Shown: in pieces, positions 8,583 through 17,381 of the stretch | Numbering within the stretch: position 1 is the stretch's first letter | Layout of the letters: each line of letters starts with the position of its first letter | The notes under the pieces: generated by a model | Told to the model about the DNA's origin: nothing | The model's database searches: none | Seen by the model: the letters and a program-made list of their open reading frames with translations, nothing else | Program-made: the position numbers and the translations under genes | NCBI RefSeq assembly: GCF_017676385.1 | Contig: NZ_JAFFZN010000011.1 | Span: 62,001 to 126,000, forward strand | DNA: 64,000 bases | Origin: Streptomyces spirodelae | GTDB taxonomy: Bacteria; Actinomycetota; Actinomycetes; Streptomycetales; Streptomycetaceae | Reading direction: 5' to 3'

Positions 8583-9794
8583 ATGCCGGTCGCCGACACC
8601 CGCAGCATCCATCGCACCGGACGCCGCGTCGCGGTCGCCGGAGTCGCTCTCTCCGACACCGGGAAGGTCGACACGGAGCGGGCCGGGACGGCGACGCCGT
8701 ACGCGCTGCACGCACAGGCGGCCCGCCGCGCCCTGGCCGACGCGGGGCTCGACCGCTCCCGGGTGGACGGTCTGGCCTCGGCCGGGCTGGGCGTTCTGGC
8801 GCCGGTGGAGGTCGCCGAGTATCTGGGGCTGCGGCCCACCTGGGTGGACTCGACCTCCGTCGGCGGCGCCACCTGGGAGGTGATGGCGGCCCACGCGGCC
8901 GACGCCGTCGCACAGGGCCGGGCCGATGCCGTGCTGCTCGTCTACGGCTCGACAGCACGTGCCGATCTCAAGGCCCGCCGCCGCACCGCCAACCTGTCCT
9001 TCGGCGCGCACGGTCCCCTGCAGTTCGAGGTGCCGTACGGGCACACGCTCGTCGCCAAGTACGCGATGGCGGCCCGGCGGCACATGCACCAGTACGGCAC
9101 CACCCTCGAACAGCTGGCCCAGGTCGCCGTCCAGGCCCGCGCCAACGCGGCGGCCAATCCGGAGGCGCTGTACCGCGAGCCGATCACGGTCGACGACGTA
9201 CTGTCCGGACCGCTGATCGCCGACCCGTTCACCAAACTGCACTGCTGTGTGCGCTCGGACGGCGGCTGTGCCGTACTGCTCGTCGCCGAGGACCTGGTGC
9301 CCGACCTGGCCACCGAGCCGGTGTGGATTCTCGGCTCGGGCACGGCGGTCTCCCATACGACGATGTCCGAGTGGGAGGACTTCACCGTCTCCCCTGCGGC
9401 CGCTTCAGGACGTGCGGCGTTCGCGCGTGCCGGAGTCACCCCGCAGGACATCGACCTGGCGCAGATCTACGACGCCTTCACCTATATGACCCTGGTGACA
9501 CTGGAGGACCTGGGCTTCTGCGCCAAGGGCGAGGGCGGCGCGTTCGTGGAGCAGGGGCGGCTGCTGCGCGACGGCGAGCTGCCGGTCAACACCGACGGCG
9601 GCGGCCTGTCCGCCTGCCACCCCGGCATGCGCGGCCTGTTCCTCCTGGTCGAGGCAGTACGCCAACTGCGCGGCGAGGCCGACGAGGGCCGGCAGGTCCG
9701 CCGACGGGACGGCACCCTGCCCGAACTGGCCGTCGCCTCCGGAACGGGCGGCTGGTTCTGCTCCTCGGGAACGGTGGTACTGGGGCGTGACTGA
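8583..9794 (+). CDS. Thiolase-fold lipid-transfer protein (Ltp2-like, probable retro-aldolase)
   Basis: 403 residues. Thiolase-superfamily fold is evident from RVAVAGVALSDTG, the central QFEVPYGHTLVAKYAMAARR and the C-terminal GGGLSACHPGMRG loop. The position of the acyl-accepting cysteine reads STSVGGATWE, so the nucleophile of true thiolases is missing. That is the condition known for Ltp2 of cholesterol side-chain degradation, an aldolase that works with a DUF35 protein and uses tyrosines; a matching YDAFT motif is present here. A DUF35 gene lies 0.6 kb away under the same operator type. I infer C-C cleavage of a beta-hydroxyacyl-CoA. No Shine-Dalgarno is visible. Confidence 0.85.
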   Translation: MPVADTRSIHRTGRRVAVAGVALSDTGKVDTERAGTATPYALHAQAARRALADAGLDRSRVDGLASAGLGVLAPVEVAEYLGLRPTWVDSTSVGGATWEVMAAHAADAVAQGRADAVLLVYGSTARADLKARRRTANLSFGAHGPLQFEVPYGHTLVAKYAMAARRHMHQYGTTLEQLAQVAVQARANAAANPEALYREPITVDDVLSGPLIADPFTKLHCCVRSDGGCAVLLVAEDLVPDLATEPVWILGSGTAVSHTTMSEWEDFTVSPAAASGRAAFARAGVTPQDIDLAQIYDAFTYMTLVTLEDLGFCAKGEGGAFVEQGRLLRDGELPVNTDGGGLSACHPGMRGLFLLVEAVRQLRGEADEGRQVRRRDGTLPELAVASGTGGWFCSSGTVVLGRD

Positions 9795-9897
9795 GGGCGA
9801 CGGGGCATGCGTGCAGAGCAGCCGTTTACATGGGGACAGCCGGGTGCTCGCATGCGGGCAGCGGTGAGCATGCATGCGGGGCAGCCGGCAAAGCGGC

Positions 9898-10404
9898 CTA
9901 GAAACGCTGGTACATGATGTGCAGGCCCACATAGCCGTGCTTCGGGTGCAGGAAGCCTTCCTCCAAGGTGGCGACGATCTCGAAGCCGAGCGACTTCCAC
10001 AGTGCGACGGCACGGGTATTGGTCTCCACCACGGCGTTGAACTGCATCGCCCGGTAGCCCTCCCGCTTCGCCCACTCCAGCGCATGCTCGCCCAGCGCCC
10101 GGCCGACCCCCTTGCCGCCGCCGTCCGGGTCGACCATGAAGCTGGCCCCGGCGATGTGCGAAGCGCCGCCCATGTGATTGGGGTTCATCTTGGCGGAGCC
10201 CAGTACGCTCCCGGCGTCGTCCACGGCCACCACGGTGCGGCCGGGCGGCTGGAGCATCCACGTGCCGCGAGCGTCCGGCTCCGCCATGTCGCGCGGATAG
10301 GTGTAGGTCTCCCCTGCGGCGACGATTCGCTGGAAGAAGGGCCAGATGGCGGGCCAGTCGGCCGCGGTGGCTGTTCGGATCTGCACGGGCCCAGGATGCG
10401 GCAC
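9898..10404 (-). CDS. GNAT-family N-acetyltransferase
   Basis: 168 residues. Starts IRTATAADWPAIWPFF, with the acetyl-CoA-binding motif region FMVDPDGGGKGVGRALGEHAL (the Q/RxxGxG/A equivalent is GGGKGVGRA) and the C-terminal NTRAVALWKSLGFEIV, standard for GCN5-related acetyltransferases. It lies 22 bases downstream of the DUF35 gene on the same strand and is probably co-transcribed, although its role in the pathway is unclear. Start could also be the GTG six codons in (VQIRTA). Confidence 0.85.
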   Translation of the reverse strand: MPHPGPVQIRTATAADWPAIWPFFQRIVAAGETYTYPRDMAEPDARGTWMLQPPGRTVVAVDDAGSVLGSAKMNPNHMGGASHIAGASFMVDPDGGGKGVGRALGEHALEWAKREGYRAMQFNAVVETNTRAVALWKSLGFEIVATLEEGFLHPKHGYVGLHIMYQRF

Positions 10405-10426
10405 GTGCCCCTGATGCCGCCAGCGA

Positions 10427-10978
10427 CTATCCGCGTCGGCCGGGGGCCGGCCGGAAGACCGGCACGACGGGCTCCGGGGTGCTCCCCCGTTCCCTCTCCC
10501 GTCCCCTCTCCCGGGCGCCCTCCTCGGCCTCGGTCTCTCCCTCTGCTTCCGCCCTCTCTGCCCCTGTACCGCCCTCAGGGCGGAACGCCACCCTGAGCTC
10601 CATCCCCACCCGGAGCGCCTCCGGCGGGCATCCGGTGATCTCCGTCATCATCCGCGGCCCTTCCGCGAGCTCCACCACGGCGGCGACGTACGGAACCCGT
10701 GTGTCGAACGGCGGCAGGTCGTTGCGGTGGACGACGGACCAGGTGTAGAGCGTCGCCCGCCCGTCCGCCTCCTCCCAGCCGACGTCCTCGCTCCAGCAGT
10801 ACGGACAGAACTCGCGCGGATAGTGATGCGCGGCGCCGCAGCCCTCGGCCCGGCAGCGGCGGATGAGAAGCCGCCCCGCTGCCGCCGCGCGCCAGTACGG
10901 AGCGGTGAACGCGTCGACGCCGGGGAGGTCGAACCGCTGCCGTGCCCCCGGTGCCGCCTCGCCCGCCGTTCCGCCCAT
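10427..10978 (-). CDS. DUF35 OB-fold/zinc-ribbon protein, probable partner of the Ltp2-like enzyme
   Basis: 183 residues from the ATG at 10978. The N-terminal rubredoxin-like zinc ribbon has Cys pairs in CRAEGCG and CPYC (about residues 32-56), followed by an OB fold (LYTWSVVHRNDLPPF, PYVAAVVELAEGPRM, EALRVGMELRVAF). Proteins of this family pair with thiolase-fold partners; the DUF35 domain of ChsH2 is required by Ltp2. The last ~45 residues are a charged Glu/Arg/Gly-rich tail unlike the family. Perfect operator palindrome 3 is 21 bases upstream of the start. The frame is open far upstream (to 12283), but that is antisense to the monooxygenase gene and not real. Confidence 0.88.
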   Translation of the reverse strand: MGGTAGEAAPGARQRFDLPGVDAFTAPYWRAAAAGRLLIRRCRAEGCGAAHHYPREFCPYCWSEDVGWEEADGRATLYTWSVVHRNDLPPFDTRVPYVAAVVELAEGPRMMTEITGCPPEALRVGMELRVAFRPEGGTGAERAEAEGETEAEEGARERGRERERGSTPEPVVPVFRPAPGRRG

Positions 10979-10998
10979 GGAGCCGCCCCTCGCTCGAC

Positions 10999-11013
10999 CT
11001 GACGCTGCGTCAG
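10999..11013. promoter_or_regulatory. Operator palindrome 3 (CTGACGCTGCGTCAG), perfect copy
   Basis: Exact match to the consensus. Lies between the divergent DUF35 (start 10978) and monooxygenase (start 11072) genes and can control both. Confidence 0.82.
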
Positions 11014-11071
11014 TTCTAACCGCTGCCGCGTGAGCCCGCAAGGGTGCACCCACCGATCTAGGATGGTCGTC

Positions 11072-12262
11072 ATGCCCATGTCCGACAGCGGCACACCCGT
11101 CCACATTCTCGGGGCCGGACCCGGGGGCCTGGCCACCGCCGCGGCTCTGCGGGAGCGCGGCATCAGCGCGGTCGTACTGGAGCGGACCGACACCGTCGGC
11201 TCGTCCTGGCGCGGCCACTACGACCGGCTGCGGCTGCACACCGCCCGGACCCATTCCGCACTCCCCGGCCTGCCCATCCCCCGTGCGTACGGGCGCTGGG
11301 TGGCCCGGGACGACCTCGTGCGCTACCTGGAGAAATACGCGGCACACCACAGGATCGAGGTGGCAACAGGCGTCGAGGTGCACAGGCTGGAGCGAGCCGA
11401 CGGCGCAGAGGGTGCGGCGCGAGCCGACGGCGCACAGGCCGCCGAAGGCGCACAGTGGGTACTGCACGCCAACGGGGGGCGACGGTTGACCGCGCCCGCC
11501 GTCGTGGTCGCCACCGGCTACAACCACACCCCGCACCTGCCCGACTGGCCCGGCCGCGACGGCTTCACCGGCGAACTGCTGCACGCCTCCCGCTACCGCT
11601 CCCCCGCGCCCTACACGGGACGCGACGTACTGGTGGTAGGTGCGGGCAACACAGGCGCCGAAATCGCCGCGGATCTGGCCGAGGGCGGCGCCGGGCGGGT
11701 CCGCCTCGCCGTCCGGACGCCTCCGCACATCCTGCGTCGCTCCACCCTCGGCTGGCCCTCGCAGCGCAGCGCCATCCTGGGCCGGAGGCTGCCGGTACGG
11801 CTGGTGGACCGCATGGCAGCGCCGCTGACCAAGCTGTCCGTGCCGGACCTGACCCCTTACGGGCTGCCACGCCCCGACGCCGGCCTGTACACCCGGGCGC
11901 GGCAGGGCGCCGTCCCAGTGCTCGACGTGGGCCTGGTGGACGCGGTGCGACAGGGGAAGGTCGAGCCGGTGGCCGCCGTCGAGTCGTTCGAGGACGGCAA
12001 GGTGCTGCTGGCCGACGGGGACACGGTGACGCCCGAAGTCGTCATCGCCGCCACCGGGTACCGGCGCGGCCTCGATGAGCTGGTCGGCCACCTGGGGGTG
12101 CTGGACTCCCGAGGGGTGCCCCGCGTCCACGGCCGCCGCACCCACCCCGCTGCTCCCGCCCTGTACTTCAACGGGTTCTCCAACCCGCTCAGCGGCGGCC
12201 TGCGCGAACTCGCCCTGGACGCCCGCCGGATAGCCAGGGCGGTGGCGCGCGCGGCCGGATGA
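11072..12262 (+). CDS. FAD-dependent monooxygenase (flavin-containing monooxygenase-like)
   Basis: 396 residues from the ATG at 11072, chosen for the AGGATGG upstream. Two dinucleotide-binding motifs are present: HILGAGPGGLATAAAL near the N-terminus (FAD) and VLVVGAGNTGAEIAADL near residue 190 (NADPH). WRGHYDRLRLHT and the late VVIAATGYR match the FMO/YUCCA-type monooxygenases. A short Ala/Asp/Gly/Glu repeat (residues ~108-128, from 15-base repeats) interrupts a surface loop. Likely hydroxylates or Baeyer-Villiger-oxidises a lipophilic pathway substrate; the substrate cannot be read from sequence. Divergent from the DUF35 gene, sharing operator 3. Confidence 0.87.
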   Translation: MPMSDSGTPVHILGAGPGGLATAAALRERGISAVVLERTDTVGSSWRGHYDRLRLHTARTHSALPGLPIPRAYGRWVARDDLVRYLEKYAAHHRIEVATGVEVHRLERADGAEGAARADGAQAAEGAQWVLHANGGRRLTAPAVVVATGYNHTPHLPDWPGRDGFTGELLHASRYRSPAPYTGRDVLVVGAGNTGAEIAADLAEGGAGRVRLAVRTPPHILRRSTLGWPSQRSAILGRRLPVRLVDRMAAPLTKLSVPDLTPYGLPRPDAGLYTRARQGAVPVLDVGLVDAVRQGKVEPVAAVESFEDGKVLLADGDTVTPEVVIAATGYRRGLDELVGHLGVLDSRGVPRVHGRRTHPAAPALYFNGFSNPLSGGLRELALDARRIARAVARAAG

Positions 12263-12379
12263 GGCGGGGCAGGAGCGGGGCAAGGGCGAGGGCGGGGCCG
12301 GATGGAGCCGGGTGAGGCCCGCGTGGGGGTCGAGTGGGGCCGGGCGGGGGCCGGGTGGGGCCGGGCCACCGCCAAGGGG

Positions 12380-12407
12380 GTTACTGACGCGGTGTCAATT
12401 CAGTAAC
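12380..12407. promoter_or_regulatory. Inverted repeat GTTACTGA / TCAGTAAC enclosing operator 4
   Basis: Perfect 8-bp inverted repeat (12380-12387 and 12400-12407) with 12 bases between. It overlaps operator 4 (12384-12398), making a denser palindromic cluster here than at any other site in the region. Confidence 0.55.
12384..12398. promoter_or_regulatory. Operator palindrome 4 (CTGACGCGGTGTCAA)
   Basis: Two-mismatch copy, about 80 bases before the ADP-forming CoA ligase start, 24 bases from operator 5 (centre to centre). Confidence 0.65.
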
Positions 12408-12422
12408 CTGACAGAGCGTCAG
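12408..12422. promoter_or_regulatory. Operator palindrome 5 (CTGACAGAGCGTCAG)
   Basis: One-mismatch copy, 55 bases before the ADP-forming CoA ligase start. Together with operator 4 it forms the only tandem pair on one side of a single gene. Confidence 0.75.
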
Positions 12423-12477
12423 TTCCAGGGAGGCGCCAGTCCCCGGCAGGCCACCACACGGGAGTGGGCGAGAGAAC

Positions 12478-14757
12478 ATGCTCGGATCGACTCACGGGAC
12501 CCTCACCATGACCCCCCGCTCGGCCCGGGTGCTGGCCTGCGGCGGGCGTACCGGCGGCGCCGTGCACAGCAGCGCCTACGGCACCTCCGACGTCGCACTC
12601 GATGTCAGCGGGCGCCCGCTGCACGCGCCGGTGCCCGACCTGGACCGGTTCTTCCACCCGGAGGCGGTGGCCGTCGTCGGCGCCTCGGACGCCGAGAGCC
12701 GCCCCAACGCGGGCATCACGCGCCAGTTGCTGGCGTGGGCCCAGCGGGTCGGTGCCCGCCTGCACCCGGTGCATCCCGAGCGCCGCGAGGTGTTCGGACT
12801 GCCCTGCGTCCCCACCGTCGCCGCGCTGCCCGAGCCGGTGGACGTCGCCGTGCTGCTCGTCGCCGACCCGCTGCCCGTCGTCGAGCAGCTGGCCGGGACC
12901 AAGACCCGGTTCGCCGTCGTCTTCGCCTCCGGTTTCGCCGAGACCGGCGAGGAGGGCGCGGCCGCGCAGGTCCGGCTCGCCGAAGCCGCCGCCCGCTCCG
13001 GGGTGCGGCTGCTGGGGCCGAACACCAACCTCAACGCCTTCGAGCACTTCCGCGACGACCTCGAAGGGCCCGCCATCGCGCTGATCACTCAGTCAGGCCA
13101 CCAGGGGCGCCCCCTCTTCGCCCTCCAGGAGCTGGGCATCCGGCTCTCGCACTGGGCGCCGACCGGCAACGAGGCGGACCTGGAGACCGCGGACTTCCTC
13201 TCCTACTTCGCCACCCTGCCCGAGGTCGGGGCCGTCGCCGCGTATGTGGAAGGGCTCAAGGACGGCCGCGGCTTTCTGCTGGCGGCCGACCGCGCCGCGC
13301 GCTGCGGCGTGCCCGTCGTCGCCGTGAAGGTGGGCCGCACCGAGGCCGGTGCGCGTACCGCCGCCTCGCACACCGGGAAGCTCACCGGAGCGGACGCCAC
13401 GGTGGACGCGGCGATGCGGCAGTTCGGCGTCATCCGCGTGGCCGGGCTGGACGAGCTCCAGGACACCACCGCGCTGCTGGCCCGCGCCCGGCCGCCGCGC
13501 GCCGAGGGGGTGGCCGTCTACGCGATCTCCGGCGGCACCGGGGCCCACTTCGCCGACCTGGCCACCGCCGAGGGGCTGCGGCTGCCCGCTCTCTCCGCCG
13601 CCAAGCAGGCCGAGCTGCACCAGTGGATTCCCGCCGACCTCTCGGTCGCCAACCCCGTCGACAGCGGCGGGCACCCGGTGGGCGACTGGCGCGGCCGCAA
13701 GATCATCGACGCGCTGCTGGCCGACCCGGACGTCGGGGTGCTCGTCTGCCCCATCACCGGCCCCTTCCCCCCGATGAGCGACAAGCTGGCCCGGGACCTG
13801 GTCGCCGCAGCCGAGGAGACCGACAAACTGGTCTGCGTCGTATGGGGCTCCCCCGTCGGTACCGAGGACGCCTACCGGCACACCCTGCTGGGCTCTTCCC
13901 GGGTGGCGACCTTCCGCACCTTCGGCAACTGTGTACGCGCCATCCGCGCCTACCTCGACCACCACCGCTTCACCCGTGCCTACCGCTCGCCCTTCGACGA
14001 GGCGCCCCGCACCGCCTCCCCCTCGCTGCGCAAGGCCGAGGCACTGCTGCGCCCGGGACATCAGCTGAGCGAGCACGCGGGCAAGCAGCTGCTGCGCGCG
14101 TACGGGATTCGCGTACCGCGCGAGCAGCTGTGCACCAGCGCGGCCGGCGCGGTGCGCGCGGCGGCGCAGGTGGGCTACCCGGTGGTGATGAAGGCGTCCG
14201 CACCGCAGCTCGCGCACAAGAGCGAGTACGGCCTCGTCCGCCTCGGACTCACCTCGGCCAGCCAGGTGCGCGACACCTACCGGGAGCTGACGGAGATCGC
14301 ACGGGCCGAGGAGATCGAGCTGGACGGCGTGCTGGTGTGCCAGCTGGTCGCCCCGGGCGTGGAGATGGCCGTCGGCATCACCCAGGACGAGCTGTTCGGG
14401 CCGACCGTGACGGTGGGGCTGGGCGGCGTCCTGATCGAGGTGCTGCGGGATGTCGCCGTGCGGGTCCCGCCGTTCGGTGAGGACCAGGCACGCGCGATGC
14501 TCGGGGAACTGCGGGGCGCGGCCCTGCTGGAGGGCGTGCGCGGCAGGCCGCCCGCCGATGTGGACGCGCTGGTCGAGGTCATCCTGCGGGTGCAGCGGAT
14601 GGCGCTGGAGCTGGGCAGGGCCGGCCCCGGTTCCGGCCATGGCAGCGGGACCGGGAGTGGTGGCGGCGGGCTGGCCGAGCTGGACATCAACCCGCTGGTC
14701 GTCCTGGAGCGCGGACAGGGCGCGGTGGCGCTCGACGCGCTGGCCGTCTGCCGCTGA
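12478..14757 (+). CDS. ADP-forming acyl/acetyl-CoA ligase, fused alpha and beta domains
   Basis: 759 residues. Alpha part: CoA-binding domain FFHPEAVAVVGASDAESRPNAG (residues ~60-160) and succinyl-CoA-ligase-like domains with ITQSGHQG and the SHTG motif near residue 298, close to where the phosphorylated histidine of ACD enzymes is expected. Beta part: ATP-grasp beginning HAGKQLLRAYGIRVP (~residue 525), with YPVVMKASAPQLAHKSEYG and the ending ELDINPLVV. This order is that of single-chain ACD/Pat-like enzymes. A Gly/Ser repeat precedes the last strand. It could activate an organic acid or recover ATP from an acyl-CoA product. ATG at 12478 has only a weak upstream GGGCGAGAG. Confidence 0.85.
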   Translation: MLGSTHGTLTMTPRSARVLACGGRTGGAVHSSAYGTSDVALDVSGRPLHAPVPDLDRFFHPEAVAVVGASDAESRPNAGITRQLLAWAQRVGARLHPVHPERREVFGLPCVPTVAALPEPVDVAVLLVADPLPVVEQLAGTKTRFAVVFASGFAETGEEGAAAQVRLAEAAARSGVRLLGPNTNLNAFEHFRDDLEGPAIALITQSGHQGRPLFALQELGIRLSHWAPTGNEADLETADFLSYFATLPEVGAVAAYVEGLKDGRGFLLAADRAARCGVPVVAVKVGRTEAGARTAASHTGKLTGADATVDAAMRQFGVIRVAGLDELQDTTALLARARPPRAEGVAVYAISGGTGAHFADLATAEGLRLPALSAAKQAELHQWIPADLSVANPVDSGGHPVGDWRGRKIIDALLADPDVGVLVCPITGPFPPMSDKLARDLVAAAEETDKLVCVVWGSPVGTEDAYRHTLLGSSRVATFRTFGNCVRAIRAYLDHHRFTRAYRSPFDEAPRTASPSLRKAEALLRPGHQLSEHAGKQLLRAYGIRVPREQLCTSAAGAVRAAAQVGYPVVMKASAPQLAHKSEYGLVRLGLTSASQVRDTYRELTEIARAEEIELDGVLVCQLVAPGVEMAVGITQDELFGPTVTVGLGGVLIEVLRDVAVRVPPFGEDQARAMLGELRGAALLEGVRGRPPADVDALVEVILRVQRMALELGRAGPGSGHGSGTGSGGGGLAELDINPLVVLERGQGAVALDALAVCR

Positions 14758-14818
14758 GCGCCGGCGGCCGCCGCCCGGCACCGAGCGGCGCTGCGGCGCC
14801 CGTGAAAGGAGCTGCACG

Positions 14819-15676
14819 TTGACGTCCTCCCCCCGTGATCCGTCCCCCGGGGCACCCTTGGTGACCCCGGAAGTCCTGGACGAGTCCCTGGAAGAAGTTG
14901 TAACGCAGGCCACTGACAACGCCGTGTCGTGGATCACCCTCGACCGCCCGCACGCGCTGAACGCGCTGACCTGGGAGCAGCGCGAGCGCCTCATCGGTCT
15001 GCTGGCCGACGCCTCGACGAACCCGGGAGTGAGGGCCGTCGTACTCACCGGGCGGGGCCGGGGGTTCTGCGCGGGTGCCGACCTCAAAGGCGTCGCGGGC
15101 GGCGGGGAGCGAGTGGCGGGCGATGTGGCCCGTACGCTCGAACGGGGTGCGCAGCGGCTGGTGACGGCCGTGCTGGACTGTGAGAAGCCGGTGCTCGCGG
15201 CGGTCAACGGCACCGCGGCGGGGCTGGGCTGCCACCTCGCGCTCGCCTGCGACCTGGTGCTGGCCGCCGAGGAGGCGTCGTTCGTCGAGGTCTTCGTACG
15301 CCGGGGCCTGGTGCCGGACGGCGGAGGCGCCTATCTGCTGCCCAGGCTGGTGGGGCCGCAGCGGGCGAAGGAGTTGATGTTCTTCGGGGACCGGCTGCCC
15401 GCGTCCGAGGCCGAACGTCTCGGCCTGGTCAACCGGGTCGTGCCCGCCGACGCCCTGGAGCGGACGGCGCGGGAGTGGGCCGGCCGGCTGGCCGCAGGCC
15501 CGACCCGTGCGCTGGCGCTCACCAAGCGGCTGGTCAATTCCTCGCTGGACGCGGACCGTGCGGCCGCGCTCGCGGCGGAGGCGTGGGCGCAGGAGATCAA
15601 CATGACCACCAGGGATGCGCGGGAGGGCGTGGCCTCCTTCGCGGAGCGGCGCAAACCGGGCTTCGAGGGACGGTAG
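14819..15676 (+). CDS. Enoyl-CoA hydratase/isomerase family protein
   Basis: 285 residues. A TTG start at 14819 is chosen because AAAGGAG lies seven bases upstream; no ATG or GTG fits as well. Crotonase motifs: WITLDRPHALNALT, GRGRGFCAGADLKG, AAVNGTAAGLGCHLALACD and GLVPDGGGAYLLPRLVG. The catalytic position in GLVPDGGG is Asp rather than Glu, as in PaaG-type Delta3,Delta2-enoyl-CoA isomerases, so isomerisation is as likely as hydration. It starts 61 bases after the CoA-ligase stop on the same strand and probably shares its operator-controlled promoter. Confidence 0.87.
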   Translation: MTSSPRDPSPGAPLVTPEVLDESLEEVVTQATDNAVSWITLDRPHALNALTWEQRERLIGLLADASTNPGVRAVVLTGRGRGFCAGADLKGVAGGGERVAGDVARTLERGAQRLVTAVLDCEKPVLAAVNGTAAGLGCHLALACDLVLAAEEASFVEVFVRRGLVPDGGGAYLLPRLVGPQRAKELMFFGDRLPASEAERLGLVNRVVPADALERTAREWAGRLAAGPTRALALTKRLVNSSLDADRAAALAAEAWAQEINMTTRDAREGVASFAERRKPGFEGR

Positions 15677-15749
15677 AGCGCCATGGTTACGCTGGAGTTG
15701 CCGAGCGCCGAGCGCGGCCCGGCGACCAGGACCGCCCGGACCTTCCGAT

Positions 15750-15764
15750 CTGACGAAGCATCAG
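15750..15764. promoter_or_regulatory. Operator palindrome 6 (CTGACGAAGCATCAG)
   Basis: One-mismatch copy ending 13 bases before the ATG of the flavin reductase gene. Confidence 0.72.
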
Positions 15765-15777
15765 GTGCAATGAACCC

Positions 15778-16458
15778 ATGATGGGACACGCTGGAATGGC
15801 AGCCACCGCGGTGCGCTACCTGCGCGCCGCAGGCGCACCGTCGGCACGCGCCGCGCGCGGCGCCCGGGAGACCCGGCGCGGCACCGAGCGGGCCGCGGAG
15901 CCCGGCGCGCTCCCCCGACCCGAGCTGCGCGCCGTGCGCGAGGACGAACGCGCACCCGTGGAACCGGCCCACTTCCGCCGCGTACTGGGCGGCTTCGCCT
16001 CCGGTGTGACCGTGGTCACCGCCCCGGCGACCGAAGGTGAGCAGAGCCCGGCCGGGTTCGCCTGCCAGTCCTTCGCCTCCCTCTCACTGGAGCCGCCGCT
16101 GATCTCCTTCATGGTGGGCCGCACCTCCACGAGCTGGCCCCGGATCGCCCGCGCCGGCGTCTTCTGCGTGAACGTCCTCACGGCCTCCCAGGGCGAGCTG
16201 TGCCGCGCCTTCGCGGTGAGCGGCGCCGACAAGTTCGCCGGGGTCTCCTACTCTCCCGCGCCGGTCACCGGCTCGCCACTGCTGGAGGGCGTGGCGGCGT
16301 GGATCGACTGCGAGATCCACGCCGTGCACACGGGCGGCGACCATCTCATCGTCGTCGGCCGGGTCCGCGACCTGGACACCGCTGAGAACGCGCAGGAGCC
16401 GCTGATATTCCACCGGGGGCAGCTGGGCACCTTCACGCCCCTGGATGCCGAGGGCTGA
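15778..16458 (+). CDS. Flavin reductase family protein (HpaC/HsaB-like)
   Basis: 226 residues. After an Ala/Arg-rich N-terminal ~55 residues comes the flavin-reductase split barrel: FRRVLGGFASGVTVVTA, GFACQSFASLSLEPPLISFMV, ARAGVFCVNVL and the C-terminal HRGQLGTF. Such proteins supply FMNH2/FADH2 to two-component monooxygenases (HsaB for HsaA in steroid A-ring cleavage). No obvious oxygenase component adjoins it; an acyl-CoA-dehydrogenase-fold protein in the region could serve, or it lies outside the window. The start may be the ATG at 15796 instead. Operator 6 is immediately upstream. Confidence 0.85.
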   Translation: MMGHAGMAATAVRYLRAAGAPSARAARGARETRRGTERAAEPGALPRPELRAVREDERAPVEPAHFRRVLGGFASGVTVVTAPATEGEQSPAGFACQSFASLSLEPPLISFMVGRTSTSWPRIARAGVFCVNVLTASQGELCRAFAVSGADKFAGVSYSPAPVTGSPLLEGVAAWIDCEIHAVHTGGDHLIVVGRVRDLDTAENAQEPLIFHRGQLGTFTPLDAEG

Positions 16459-16491
16459 CCGCCGGCACCCGTCGGCAAGGGGCGCTCACGC

Positions 16492-17262
16492 TCACGCGGA
16501 GTGCACCTCCAGTCCCGTCCGACCGGGTGCCAGCTCCGGGCGCAGCACCAGATCGGCGTCGTAGTCGCCGCCCGCCTCGTACCGGAAGGGCAGGGGCGCG
16601 AGCGCGTCCAGGCCGAGCAGCCGCTCCCGCAGCTCCTCCTGACGCTCCTTGACGTCCGCCTCGGTCGCGCGGTCGGCGCCGTAGACGACGAACGGGGGCA
16701 GCGCCGCCATGCCCGTGTACCAGAACGTGCCGTGGTGCAGCGGGAAGAGCACATCGTTGACGTACCCGTGGATACCGCGCGGACCGAAGCTGGAACGCCG
16801 TGCCCCGACCGAGGTGACGACCATGGCGCGCTTCCCGGCCAGCCCGCCGTCCCCGTAACGCCGGACGTGGCCGGCTTCGTCCCGCACTCCGAACGCGAAT
16901 CCCTGCACCAGTACCCGGTCGAACCAGCCCTTGAGGATGGCGGGCGGTCCGAACCACCACAGCGGGAAGTGGAAGACCAGGGTGTCGGCCCATTCGATCT
17001 TCTCCTGCTCGGCACGGATGTCCGGGCTGAGGCCGCCGGTGAGGTAGCCGTCCTCCTGCGCGTCACCGACCAGCAGCCGCTCCCCCGGCCGCTGTCTGCC
17101 GGGGAAGTCCGCACCGTCGACGACCGGCTTCCAGCCCATCGCGTACAGATCGGACTCCCTCACCTCATGGCCGCCCTCGCGCAGCGCGGTCACTCCGGTG
17201 TCACGCAGTGCGGCGTTCAGGGAGCGGGCTTCCGGGTGGGCGAATATCCACAGCGTCTTCAT
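16492..17262 (-). CDS. NAD(P)H dehydrogenase (quinone), flavodoxin-fold
   Basis: 256 residues from MKTLWIFAHPEARSLNAAL (ATG at 17262; an in-frame ATG at 17274 is an alternative). WADTLVFHFPLWWFGPPAILKGWFDRVL and the following GFAFG are the hallmark of the NQO1/MdaB/KefF flavodoxin-like family, which reduces quinones by two electrons with FAD or FMN. No operator palindrome and no co-oriented neighbour within 100 bases, so it is probably a single-gene unit. Confidence 0.87.
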   Translation of the reverse strand: MKTLWIFAHPEARSLNAALRDTGVTALREGGHEVRESDLYAMGWKPVVDGADFPGRQRPGERLLVGDAQEDGYLTGGLSPDIRAEQEKIEWADTLVFHFPLWWFGPPAILKGWFDRVLVQGFAFGVRDEAGHVRRYGDGGLAGKRAMVVTSVGARRSSFGPRGIHGYVNDVLFPLHHGTFWYTGMAALPPFVVYGADRATEADVKERQEELRERLLGLDALAPLPFRYEAGGDYDADLVLRPELAPGRTGLEVHSA

Positions 17263-17381
17263 GCCACTGAGCATGCGCCCGGGCGAGCACCCAAACGAGT
17301 GGCCAGATGGACGACAAGTGCAAGATTCCGGTCACGCCTCACCGGCCACGCCTCACCGGTCACGGCTCACCCGGCCACGGC

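Noticed and set aside
13093..15213. 706-codon minus-strand ORF
   Set aside because: Fully antisense to the ADP-forming CoA ligase and hydratase genes, which have clear domains; composition is that of a complementary-strand shadow.
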